A DNA stretch of 5,593 bases from Chitinophaga pinensis. GTDB taxonomy: Bacteria; Bacteroidota; Bacteroidia; Flavobacteriales_D; Crocinitomicaceae. A model generated the notes under the pieces. That model did no database searches. It was not told the DNA's origin and saw nothing but the letters and a program-made list of their open reading frames with translations. The translations under genes were made by a program, and so were the position numbers. The DNA lies in NCBI GenBank assembly GCA_945870115.1, contig CAMBRH010000238.1:1-5593 (forward strand), in the 5' to 3' direction. Of this stretch, positions 1 to 5,236 are shown one piece after another; the stretch's first letter is position 1, and each line of letters starts with the position of its first letter.

Positions 1-80
1 AAATTGATTGATTTTGCAGCTTGCTTTTGAAAGCCAACATGTGTTTCTTTTACAGAATTAACAAGTAGGTCGAATTTCAT
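1..80 (-). CDS. DUF1016 N-terminal domain protein (YhcG-like, PDDEXK nuclease family), 5' fragment
   Basis: The ATG is at 80-78 on the minus strand and the frame stays open to the left edge, giving 26 codons plus two bases. The readable peptide begins MKFDLLVNSVKETH and continues GFQKQAAKSIN. From memory of the family, this matches the start of DUF1016_N proteins: a 'LV..I..TH' helix, then 'Q..A...IN' just before the conserved 'LT.RNWLIG' segment, which would fall outside the window. Full-length members run to about 330-380 residues and end in a PDDEXK-type nuclease domain; neither can be seen here. The gene begins 9 bases after the mutA stop on the same strand, so it is probably co-transcribed with mutA. 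No Shine-Dalgarno sequence is visible, as is usual in flavobacteria. The family call rests on 26 residues and is moderate. The alternative is an unrelated short N-terminus; it does not resemble the start of a mutase large subunit. Confidence 0.6.
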   Translation of the reverse strand, partial: MKFDLLVNSVKETHVGFQKQAAKSIN

Positions 81-89
81 AAAGTTGAA

Positions 90-1424
90 TTAATTTATTT
101 CGTTTTCAATAACAACTTGTTTCAAACCAAAATACAAAGCATTATTTTCTTTCCATTCAAGATTTGATTTTTCAGGATTGGGAAATATATTTATTCCAAT
201 TAATGTCTTTTTCTTTTCTTTAAATAATGAAATTCTATTTGCGGAAGTTAATTTAATGTTTTCTAAAAAATCTGATGAAAATAGTTCGCTTGATTTTTCA
301 TTTTCTTGAAACAAATTCCACGCTTTGTTCGCAAAAGTTTCAGTTAAACTTTCAATGGCATAACTTCCTCCTACAGCATCCAAAACTTGATTCAAATAAG
401 ATTCTTCTTTCAATATTAAAGAAATATTTCCTGCCATTCTTTCAGTGAAATTTGATGACTGGTCTAAAGAATCTTTATCGTAAGATTGATTAATTATCTG
501 AGTTGCCCCGCCTAAAACAGCTGACATCACTTCTGTCGTTTGGCGCAATAAATTCGTAAAAGGATCTTTTAATGATTTATTTAAAAAACCTGTTTTTGAC
601 GTAATACTTGCTGTTTCATTGCATTTATGAACTGGCTCGTAAGTTCTCGCGATTTTCGACCAAAGTAATCTAAAAGCTCTAAGTTTTGCAATTTCAAACA
701 AGAAATTTGATCCAACTCCAAAAGTAAAATGAATATTTACCAAGGCATCATCAACCGTTTTTCCTAAAGTAATTTGTTGCGCTAAATATTCGTGTCCTAA
801 GCTCAGGGCAAAAGCAATTTCTTGAGAAACATTCGCTCCAGCTTGTTGGATAGAATAAGCATCTACTTCAAAATTTCTTGATAGGCCATTTTTAATTTCA
901 ACAAAATCACTTGAATTTAATTGTTGCTTTTCTGACAAAGGATTAAATGAAAATAGGATTTCTGAAAATACGTTTTCTTCAAAATATGTCTTAATTTTCT
1001 TCAATAAAACTGTATTTTGAGTTTTAAAAAATACTTTTATGAACTCAAATTTTATGTCTTTAAACAAAAGTGTAAAATCTAAATTTTCTTGTTTTACAAA
1101 TTCAAAATTAAGTGCAGTATTTCCATTCATTAAAAGTTCTAATGCTTTACTATTAGCTTTTTTCTCGTCAGAAACTAAAATTTCGCCAACAATTGACCAA
1201 TCATTTATTTCTGAATAAAACCCTCTTGAATAAGGAAATTTTCCTGGCATTTCTGCTCTATTTTCAACATCATCCTTATGAAAAAAGCTTGGATAAGAAA
1301 TTCCTTCAATTTCATCATTTTTAATTAAAGAAGTTGCAAAATCTGCTCCTTTCAATTCTTTTGTCAAGGTTTCAATCCATTGTTCTTTTGAAGGATACTG
1401 AAAATCTTTAAATAAATTTTGCAT
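90..1424 (-). CDS. mutA: Methylmalonyl-CoA mutase small (beta) subunit
   Basis: This is the non-catalytic small subunit of the adenosylcobalamin-dependent mutase that interconverts succinyl-CoA and (R)-methylmalonyl-CoA in the cytoplasm, in propionate, odd-chain and branched-chain carbon metabolism. The 444 residues show the family pattern. An N-terminal segment has 'W...L.KELKG' (16-26). A TIM-barrel-like part carries IHFTFGVGSNFLFEIAKLRAFRLLW (two pieces, 231-255), DPFTNLLRQTTEVMSAVLGGA (287-307 in two pieces), and EESYLNQVLDAVGGSYAIESLT (340-361 in two pieces). The catalytic large subunit normally has EESH in the last motif; here it is EESY, as expected of the small subunit. The protein ends soon after the barrel and lacks the C-terminal B12-binding-like domain of longer (about 600-residue) actinobacterial MutA proteins, which as I recall is normal for flavobacteria. 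The start is 12 bases after the EI24 gene stop, in an AT-only spacer, so it probably shares that transcript. The partner large subunit is not in the window; it would have to lie beyond the DUF1016 gene. Confidence 0.93.
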   Translation of the reverse strand: MQNLFKDFQYPSKEQWIETLTKELKGADFATSLIKNDEIEGISYPSFFHKDDVENRAEMPGKFPYSRGFYSEINDWSIVGEILVSDEKKANSKALELLMNGNTALNFEFVKQENLDFTLLFKDIKFEFIKVFFKTQNTVLLKKIKTYFEENVFSEILFSFNPLSEKQQLNSSDFVEIKNGLSRNFEVDAYSIQQAGANVSQEIAFALSLGHEYLAQQITLGKTVDDALVNIHFTFGVGSNFLFEIAKLRAFRLLWSKIARTYEPVHKCNETASITSKTGFLNKSLKDPFTNLLRQTTEVMSAVLGGATQIINQSYDKDSLDQSSNFTERMAGNISLILKEESYLNQVLDAVGGSYAIESLTETFANKAWNLFQENEKSSELFSSDFLENIKLTSANRISLFKEKKKTLIGINIFPNPEKSNLEWKENNALYFGLKQVVIENEIN

Positions 1425-1436
1425 TTAATATTTTAT

Positions 1437-2171
1437 TTAATAATTTTTTGACGGTGTAATTTTGTTATTCATTTTCAAAAATACCACTGTACTAATAATT
1501 GTCACTAAAAATGGTGATAAAATCACACCAAAAAATGGAACTTTATAAGCCAAACAAAATAATCCTCCTGTGATAAACATATAAGGAATTTTATTAAAAC
1601 CAAAACCCCAACTTCCAAAAGTTCCAACTTCGTATCGTTCCAAAGAATAATCGTAAAATGAAAAACCGATAAAAAAGGCCCCAATTAAGAAGTACATTAT
1701 TTCATCTAATAAATGAAAACCTGTTACCCAAGCAAAAACGAACCATAACAACATAAATATTAGATTGAAAAACAAGGCAATAATCACAACAAAAATTGCT
1801 CTTATTAAATCAGTCATAATTCTTACAATTCCTCCATCGAATTTTGCTCCCGTAAAATCATTATCTACTTTTTCTGAAAGCAAACAATAAACAGGAGATA
1901 GAACGGTTAAAATCAAAAATTGGTAAAAAATATCACCCAAATATGAAAAAAATCCTTTTGTGGCAGTAACTCTAGTTTCTAAAGTTTCACCTAAGAAAGG
2001 AACCGAATCAGCATAATTAACAAAACTAAAAATGGATGAAATAATTCCTGCAATAAAGAAAAAGACCAAAGAAATGATTATTGAAGGCAGGAGATAAATC
2101 CAATATTTACCTTTCATTAATTGCTCGTAGCTTACTTTTGCAGCGTATACATGATCTGATATTGCATTCAT
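1437..2171 (-). CDS. EI24 domain (CysZ-like) inner-membrane protein
   Basis: This 244-residue hydrophobic protein has predicted membrane segments at roughly 24-48, 77-98, 121-148, 155-174 and 195-234 (the last probably two passes or re-entrant). The opening 'VYAAKVSYEQLMKGKYW' resembles the N-terminus of EI24/CysZ family proteins. The motif LSPVYCLLSEKVDN (91-104) matches the post-helix 'L.P....L.EKV' segment of that family. The stretch SFYDYSLERYE (171-181), followed by IPYMFITGGLFCLAYKVPFFG and a terminal hydrophobic hairpin, matches the EI24 C-terminal half. CysZ in Escherichia coli is a sulfate permease, but bacteroidotal members are annotated only as EI24 domain proteins, and no sulfate-assimilation genes are nearby, so transport of sulfate should not be assumed. 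It is the first gene of the probable EI24-mutA transcript, with a candidate -7 box about 36 bases upstream. The link with mutA may be positional only. Confidence 0.8.
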   Translation of the reverse strand: MNAISDHVYAAKVSYEQLMKGKYWIYLLPSIIISLVFFFIAGIISSIFSFVNYADSVPFLGETLETRVTATKGFFSYLGDIFYQFLILTVLSPVYCLLSEKVDNDFTGAKFDGGIVRIMTDLIRAIFVVIIALFFNLIFMLLWFVFAWVTGFHLLDEIMYFLIGAFFIGFSFYDYSLERYEVGTFGSWGFGFNKIPYMFITGGLFCLAYKVPFFGVILSPFLVTIISTVVFLKMNNKITPSKNY

Positions 2172-2206
2172 ATTTCAAATAATTATTCAATTTTAACCAA
2201 CTTTTG

Positions 2207-2214
2207 CGAAGATA
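2207..2214 (-). promoter_or_regulatory. Candidate -7 box for the EI24-mutA transcript
   Basis: Read on the minus strand, the box is TATCTTCG, one mismatch from the Bacteroidota TAnnTTTG consensus, followed by CA. It lies about 36 bases ahead of the EI24 start at 2171 in an otherwise empty 115-base intergenic region (2172-2286). No convincing TTG -33 element is found 17-21 bases upstream (the nearest is TTA at 22), so this is a weak assignment. The rest of that intergenic stretch shows no gene and no clear terminator for the preceding nucleotidyltransferase gene. Confidence 0.35.
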
Positions 2215-2286
2215 AGAATTATTGTAATACGGACGCTAAGATTGTGGGATTTTTGAATTTTCAAGAATAAAAATTGACATAAAACT

Positions 2287-2613
2287 CTATTCTTTTTCGT
2301 AAAAAACCAAACCAACTCGATTTATGTGTTCTTCCAAACTTGGCGCATTTAGCATGGTAAAAATTGAAATATCGAAAAGATAAGGAGTATTTAAATCGTC
2401 AATTTCTATGTTTATCTTAGTTAATATATCGTGTGTTAATTTTTCTCCAAACAGCGTTATATCAATATCAGAACCAATGCGATAATTTCCTTTTGCTCGT
2501 GAACCATAAATGATAACTTTTTCCACTTCAGCGTGCTTTTCAAAAACTGAATTTATTTTTTGTATGGTTTCAGCTTTAAGACCAAATTTAAGTTCAGTAT
2601 TGATTATATTCAT
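2287..2613 (-). CDS. MNT-type minimal nucleotidyltransferase, probable antitoxin of a HEPN/MNT pair
   Basis: This 108-residue single-domain protein of the DNA polymerase beta superfamily (NTP_transf_2, HI0073-like) has the active-site signature GSRAKG at 37-42. From G37-S38, ten residues lead to D49-x-D51, the canonical GSX10DXD. A third metal-binding aspartate is probably D81, in LFDIS. All three carboxylates expected for catalysis are therefore present. In characterised HEPN/MNT (HepT/MntA) pairs, the nucleotidyltransferase adds AMP from ATP to a tyrosine of the HEPN ribonuclease and so neutralises it. That role is inferred here from the neighbour and intact motifs. The ATG overlaps the TGA of the upstream HEPN gene (ATGA, 4 bases), indicating translational coupling and a fixed ratio of the two proteins. 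Length is normal for the family. The alternative is a housekeeping transferase of unknown substrate, the older annotation of HI0073/HI0074. Confidence 0.88.
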   Translation of the reverse strand: MNIINTELKFGLKAETIQKINSVFEKHAEVEKVIIYGSRAKGNYRIGSDIDITLFGEKLTHDILTKINIEIDDLNTPYLFDISIFTMLNAPSLEEHINRVGLVFYEKE

Positions 2614-3014
2614 AAAAATGATTTCATTTTAAGGCAGAATGAATGAAAAAGAGGATAATAAATAGTTACGATTTTATTGTACTCTTCATTCAAGATTTTT
2701 TCTTGATACGTGTGAACAGTTTCATTTCTACTTTCAATCATATTCATCCATTCTTGACCATTTTCCAATAAATCTTTATTGTACATTTCGCGAGTTGCTG
2801 TTCTTGAACCAGTAATATTTACGTATCCCTCGTATTCCAAAAAATCCTTCATAACTTTCCAAGCCAACTCATGCGTAAACTCAAATCTTTGAATAATCCC
2901 TTCTTTAATTAAATCATTTTCAGTATCGCGATAGGTTTCAATGGCATCAGTTAATTGAGCCAAAGCTTTTTCATAATTTGAAAAGCGTTGTTTCCAACGT
3001 GTATCTGCTTCCAT
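2610..3014 (-). CDS. HEPN-fold protein of the HI0074 family (nucleotidyltransferase substrate-binding), probable ribonuclease toxin
   Basis: This all-alpha protein of 134 residues matches the HI0074 family: TRWKQRFSNYEKAL (5-18) at the start, IIQRFEFTHELAWKVMKDFLE (40-60 in two pieces), then GSRTATREMY (69-78) and EWMNMIESRNETVHTY (88-103). The HEPN catalytic motif RX4-6H is present as R96-N97-E98-T99-V100-H101, and Y103 completes RX4HXY, the form in which the tyrosine is AMPylated by the partner enzyme in characterised HepT/MntA systems. These residues predict an active RNase that the downstream MNT protein can modify; this is inference from motifs. Members were originally called 'nucleotidyltransferase substrate binding protein' from the HI0073/HI0074 structures. 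The gene order is HEPN first, MNT second, with a 4-base overlap. The start at 3014 is supported by the family N-terminus and by a candidate promoter about 22 bases upstream. There is a 32-base gap from the XRE gene. Confidence 0.87.
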   Translation of the reverse strand: MEADTRWKQRFSNYEKALAQLTDAIETYRDTENDLIKEGIIQRFEFTHELAWKVMKDFLEYEGYVNITGSRTATREMYNKDLLENGQEWMNMIESRNETVHTYQEKILNEEYNKIVTIYYPLFHSFCLKMKSFL

Positions 3015-3036
3015 AGAATTAAAATTTATTTTTTTG

Positions 3037-3066
3037 TAAAAGTAAGCTATTTTAACGTTTTTTCAA
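3037..3066 (-). promoter_or_regulatory. Candidate flavobacterial promoter for the HEPN/MNT pair
   Basis: On the minus strand, a TTG (-33) at 3066-3064 is followed by 19 bases and then TACTTTTA (3044-3037), one mismatch from TAnnTTTG. Spacing fits the usual flavobacterial 17-23 bases. The -7 box ends 22 bases before the HEPN ATG. The -33 element lies inside the last codons of the XRE gene, and the XRE stop (TAG, 3049-3047) lies between the two boxes, so the pair could be transcribed independently of the regulator gene as well as by read-through. Confidence 0.5.
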
Positions 3067-3427
3067 GTAAAACCATTAATCGCTTGTTTTCTTGCTGGTA
3101 ATGTTTTAACTGATCTTCTAAAACTCGAATCGAATTTTGAAACACTTCTTTTTGGTCTTCATAAATATTTTCTATATGTCCTGCATATTTTATTGAGGCG
3201 TTTTCATTGTGGAAATTGTAAACTGGAGCTTCTGAATTGAGAAGATATTCAGCTGGAACATCTAAAATGGTTGCTATTTGTTTTAAACGTTCTGTGGATA
3301 ATTTCACATTCTCATTTTCAAGTCTTGAATAAGTATTTTGAGAAATTTTCAATTGAGAAGCCATAAATTCTTGCGTCCAATTTTTTGATTCTCTTAATCT
3401 TTTGATACGTGTGCCAATATTTTCCAT
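3047..3427 (-). CDS. XRE-family transcriptional regulator with C-terminal coiled coil
   Basis: This 126-residue protein has an N-terminal XRE/Cro-C1 helix-turn-helix at about 5-63: IGTRIKRLRESKNWTQEFMA, then SQNTYSRLENE (29-39) as recognition helix, then LKQIATILDVPAEYLL (48-63). A linker (64-88) leads to a charged helical tail, with EDQKEVFQNSIRVLEDQ and LKHYQQENKRLMVLLEKTL (90-125) showing leucine/isoleucine spacing of a short coiled coil, presumably for dimerisation. Such small XRE plus coiled-coil proteins are common in flavobacteria and generally of unknown target. It lies 32 bases upstream of the HEPN/MNT pair on the same strand and is divergent from the gene at 3540, so it could control either or both. 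A near-perfect -7 box and an inverted repeat stand just upstream. No SD sequence is visible. The domain call is firm; target and role are inference. Confidence 0.9.
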   Translation of the reverse strand: MENIGTRIKRLRESKNWTQEFMASQLKISQNTYSRLENENVKLSTERLKQIATILDVPAEYLLNSEAPVYNFHNENASIKYAGHIENIYEDQKEVFQNSIRVLEDQLKHYQQENKRLMVLLEKTLK

Positions 3428-3444
3428 AATTTTTTATTTTGAAA

Positions 3445-3452
3445 CAAATATA
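3445..3452 (-). promoter_or_regulatory. -7 box of the XRE gene promoter
   Basis: The minus strand reads TATATTTG, an exact match to TAnnTTTG, 17 bases ahead of the XRE ATG. No TTG is present at the expected -33 position (about 3470-3474), where instead one arm of the inverted repeat at 3470-3486 is found. A promoter weak in -33 contacts and overlapped by a repeat would be consistent with autoregulation, though that is inferred. Confidence 0.5.
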
Positions 3453-3469
3453 TAAAAAATAGTTTACAT

Positions 3470-3486
3470 TATCCGTTTTTTGGATA
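3470..3486. promoter_or_regulatory. Small inverted repeat, possible operator of the XRE protein
   Basis: TATCC (3470-3474) and GGATA (3482-3486) are perfect 5-base inverted arms separated by 7 bases, with arm centres 12 bases apart. The element sits in the divergent region between the XRE gene and the plus-strand gene at 3540, over the expected -33 position of the XRE promoter. Position and size suit a dimeric helix-turn-helix protein, but arms of 5 bases can arise by chance in AT-rich DNA, so confidence is low. Confidence 0.3.
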
Positions 3487-3527
3487 TATTATGTTTTTTA
3501 CGGGAGTGGATTTTATGAAAGAGTGAT

Positions 3528-3535
3528 GATATTTG
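3528..3535 (+). promoter_or_regulatory. Candidate -7 box directly in front of the gene at 3540
   Basis: GATATTTG is one mismatch from TAnnTTTG and is followed by C, as in many flavobacterial promoters. It ends only 4 bases before the ATG at 3540, so transcription would start at or next to the start codon and the mRNA would be leaderless. No TTG occurs about 19 bases upstream (GTG at 3506-3508 is the closest). An alternative box further up is TATGTTTT (3490-3497), which would leave a leader of roughly 40 bases. Confidence 0.35.
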
Positions 3536-3539
3536 CCCA

Positions 3540-3833
3540 ATGATAAAATTTGAAATAATCTTAGGAAAAGCATATTATAAGCAAGGTTTTTTTAATATAA
3601 GAAAAAAACACTCAGAAATATTTGGTCCCCATTTAGATCCAATAAAAATTTTTCTTGATGAAAAAGAATTAGACAATGCCTATGTAAATCGAACAGCAAA
3701 TATTAATAATACTCCTAGAATTATGGCAGGAGTTGAGATGACGAGATGGATTCAAGAAAACTTTAAAGAAAAAGATATTATGCTTGTAGAGTTTGATACA
3801 AAAAAGAAAATAATAACACTTAAAAACAAATAA
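3540..3833 (+). CDS. Small protein of unknown function, coupled to the LamG gene
   Basis: This 97-residue protein is not assigned to a named family. It has no signal peptide or membrane segment, so it is presumably cytoplasmic. It is basic and appears mixed alpha/beta: beta-like MIKFEIILGKAYY (1-13), FFNIRKKHSEIFG (17-29), a beta-like PIKIFLD (34-40), then NRTANINNTPRIMAG (50-64), a helix EMTRWIQENF (66-75), and an alternating hydrophobic end DIMLVEFDTKKKIITL (79-94). The NRTAN/PRIM block and the 'W.QENF' helix look like conserved motifs, and I have a vague impression of similar small proteins near restriction or DNA-modifying genes, but this is not evidence. The frame has a stop at 3516-3518 and no other ATG/GTG/TTG after it, so ATG 3540 is the only usable upstream start. 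Its stop is followed after 2 bases by the ATG of the secreted LamG protein, implying one mRNA and probable translational coupling. It diverges from the XRE gene across 112 bases. Confidence 0.75.
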   Translation: MIKFEIILGKAYYKQGFFNIRKKHSEIFGPHLDPIKIFLDEKELDNAYVNRTANINNTPRIMAGVEMTRWIQENFKEKDIMLVEFDTKKKIITLKNK

Positions 3834-3835
3834 AT

Positions 3836-5056
3836 ATGAAAAAGAAAAACTTACTGTTATCATTTGTAGCAAGTCTTGGATTTGCATTAACGTCAATTGG
3901 TCAAATCCCCGACAATATTCCAACAAGTGGACTTGTGGGCTGGTGGCCATTTAACGGAAATGCTAATGATGAAAGTGGAAATGGGAATAATGGAATTGTA
4001 AGTGGGGCAACCACTGTTTCAGATCGAGATGGGAATAGTAATTCTGCTTATCGATTTGATGCAACAAATATAATACAAATCCCGCATGCTTCAAATTATA
4101 ATTCTGTAGAATTATCAATATCTTTATGGTTTACTTCAGATAATTTCACTTCAGATGAGTCTTTAATAAGTAAAAGAGAAAATTCTGGATGGGGTACCTC
4201 ATTTGAATTAAATGCTGCCCAATCGAACGGCTTAAATGGTATTGGAACATCTTGGTCTGTTGGGGGAAATAATGCAATTTCACATTTCAGTCAAAGTATT
4301 TTAACAAATCAATGGAATAATTTTATATTTATTTGGGCATCTGATTCAGTTAAAATTTATCTAAATGGAAATTTTGTAGAAGGAACAACAGTAAATGGCG
4401 GAATGAATTTTAATACCTTACCTATAACAATAGGAAGCAGAGGAAATGGATGGAATCAAGTTTTGGGGAAAATAGACGACATTGCAATATGGAACAGAGC
4501 ATTATCTCAAAATGAAATAAATATTTTATTTTCTGCTTGCTCATCAAATTTAGTGTTATCTCAACCAGCAGATCAAAATACAACAATTGGCAACAACCCA
4601 ACATTTACCACAACTTCGAATGATCAAAATGCAAATTTTCAATGGCAGTCGGATTTGGGTTTAGGTTTTCAAAACTTAACAAATGCGGGACAATATAGCG
4701 GTGCAACAACAAGTGAGCTAATAGTTTCAAGTGTAAGTACAATTAACAATAATCAGCAATTTAGATGTATTATGAGTTCTGGCGCATGCAGTGACACAAC
4801 AAATTTGGCAACTTTAACTGTTGGGACTACTTTTTTGGATGAGAATACAATAAACTCAATAACAATAAGTCCAAATCCAACACAAGATTTCATTTTTGTA
4901 GAAGGTAGTTCAATAAACGTACCCTTTCAAATAATTGATTTCAAAGGAAGTGTTTTGATAACAACAAATTCTAACAAAATTGATGTTAAAAAACTAAGTC
5001 CTGGCCAATACTATTTAAAATATGGTGATACTCGCTCTAAATTCATAAAAGAATAA
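3836..5056 (+). CDS. Secreted LamG-like / Ig-like protein with T9SS type A sorting domain
   Basis: This 406-residue protein is exported through Sec and then the type IX secretion system to the cell surface or medium. It has a signal peptide MKKKNLLLSFVASLGFALTS (1-20) with likely cleavage around 22-24. A LamG/concanavalin A-like jelly-roll domain spans about 31-232, with LVGWWPFNGNANDESGNGNN (33-52), ISLWFTSD (95-102), WNNFIFIWASDSVKIYLNG (160-178) and GKIDDIAIWNRALSQNEI (211-228), all typical of this fold. An Ig-like domain follows at about 237-329, with FQWQ (268-271) and QFRCIMSSGACSD (308-320), similar to the Ig-like repeats in flavobacterial adhesins. A T9SS type A C-terminal domain covers about 336-406: ITISPNPTQDFIFVEG, then IIDFKGSVL, LSPGQYYLKYGD and the terminal KFIKE. 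The LamG domain suggests glycan or protein binding, but no catalytic domain is seen, so it is probably a surface lectin or adhesin-like protein. It is the second gene of a pair with the unknown protein 2 bases upstream and is followed by a strong terminator. Confidence 0.92.
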   Translation: MKKKNLLLSFVASLGFALTSIGQIPDNIPTSGLVGWWPFNGNANDESGNGNNGIVSGATTVSDRDGNSNSAYRFDATNIIQIPHASNYNSVELSISLWFTSDNFTSDESLISKRENSGWGTSFELNAAQSNGLNGIGTSWSVGGNNAISHFSQSILTNQWNNFIFIWASDSVKIYLNGNFVEGTTVNGGMNFNTLPITIGSRGNGWNQVLGKIDDIAIWNRALSQNEINILFSACSSNLVLSQPADQNTTIGNNPTFTTTSNDQNANFQWQSDLGLGFQNLTNAGQYSGATTSELIVSSVSTINNNQQFRCIMSSGACSDTTNLATLTVGTTFLDENTINSITISPNPTQDFIFVEGSSINVPFQIIDFKGSVLITTNSNKIDVKKLSPGQYYLKYGDTRSKFIKE

Positions 5057-5080
5057 TTTTAAAATATCAATTGATTTTTG

Positions 5081-5117
5081 AAAATGGCAACTTAAATTTA
5101 AGTTGTCATTTTTTTTT
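5081..5117 (+). terminator. Rho-independent terminator after the LamG gene
   Basis: ATGGCAACTTA (5084-5094) and TAAGTTGTCAT (5099-5109) pair as an 11-bp stem with one G-T wobble and an AATT loop. The stem can be lengthened by flanking A-T pairs. A run of nine T follows (5109-5117). It starts 24 bases after the LamG stop and ends plus-strand transcription. Only four A precede the stem, so it should be poor for minus-strand transcription from the HigA gene. Confidence 0.85.
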
Positions 5118-5163
5118 AGATCAAAAAAGATAATCAAATCAGAAAACCGCATGTCTAAAACAT

Positions 5164-5198
5164 AACTAATGTAGGAGTTTTCCTAAGTTGGGTTTTTT
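5164..5198 (+). terminator. Second, weaker hairpin with a T run in the convergent intergenic region
   Basis: TAGGA (5172-5176), a GTTT loop and TCCTA (5181-5185) form a stem; AACT (5164-5167) and AGTT (5186-5189) extend it across a 4-base AATG bulge. GGG and six T (5193-5198) follow, giving a plus-strand terminator-like shape about 55 bases after the main terminator. It could be a back-up terminator or a chance structure. Nothing else is recognisable in the 180 bases between the LamG and HigA genes. Confidence 0.3.
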
Positions 5199-5236
5199 GT
5201 TTTGGTTTAACTTATAAAGCAGTAAATACATAGAAT

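Noticed and set aside
2249..2275. Possible terminator hairpin after the MNT gene (around TTGAA/TTCAA)
   Set aside because: The stem is only 4-5 A-T-rich pairs with a very small loop and no convincing T run on the minus strand.
2236..2280. A 14-codon minus-strand frame starting at 2280 between the MNT and EI24 genes
   Set aside because: It is too short, with no start signal or recognisable peptide; the region is better read as an intergenic spacer.
2703..3413. Twelve-base exact repeat TTGATACGTGTG at 2703-2714 and 3402-3413
   Set aside because: The copies lie inside the HEPN and XRE coding regions in different reading frames, and about one such match is expected by chance in a sequence of this length.
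3669..3950. Minus-strand open frame of 93 codons
   Set aside because: It lies opposite the unknown plus-strand gene and the start of the LamG gene, and its translation is low-complexity (many F, Y, C, I) with no recognisable domain; it is a shadow frame.
4422..4604. Minus-strand open frame of 60 codons
   Set aside because: It is fully inside the well-supported LamG gene on the other strand and shows no family features.
5187..5211. GTTGGGT and GTTTAAC resembling integron attC core sites (GTTRRRY and RYYYAAC)
   Set aside because: The two motifs are in the wrong order and spacing for an attC site, and no matching partner site was found to complete either one; in AT-rich DNA such heptamers are expected by chance.
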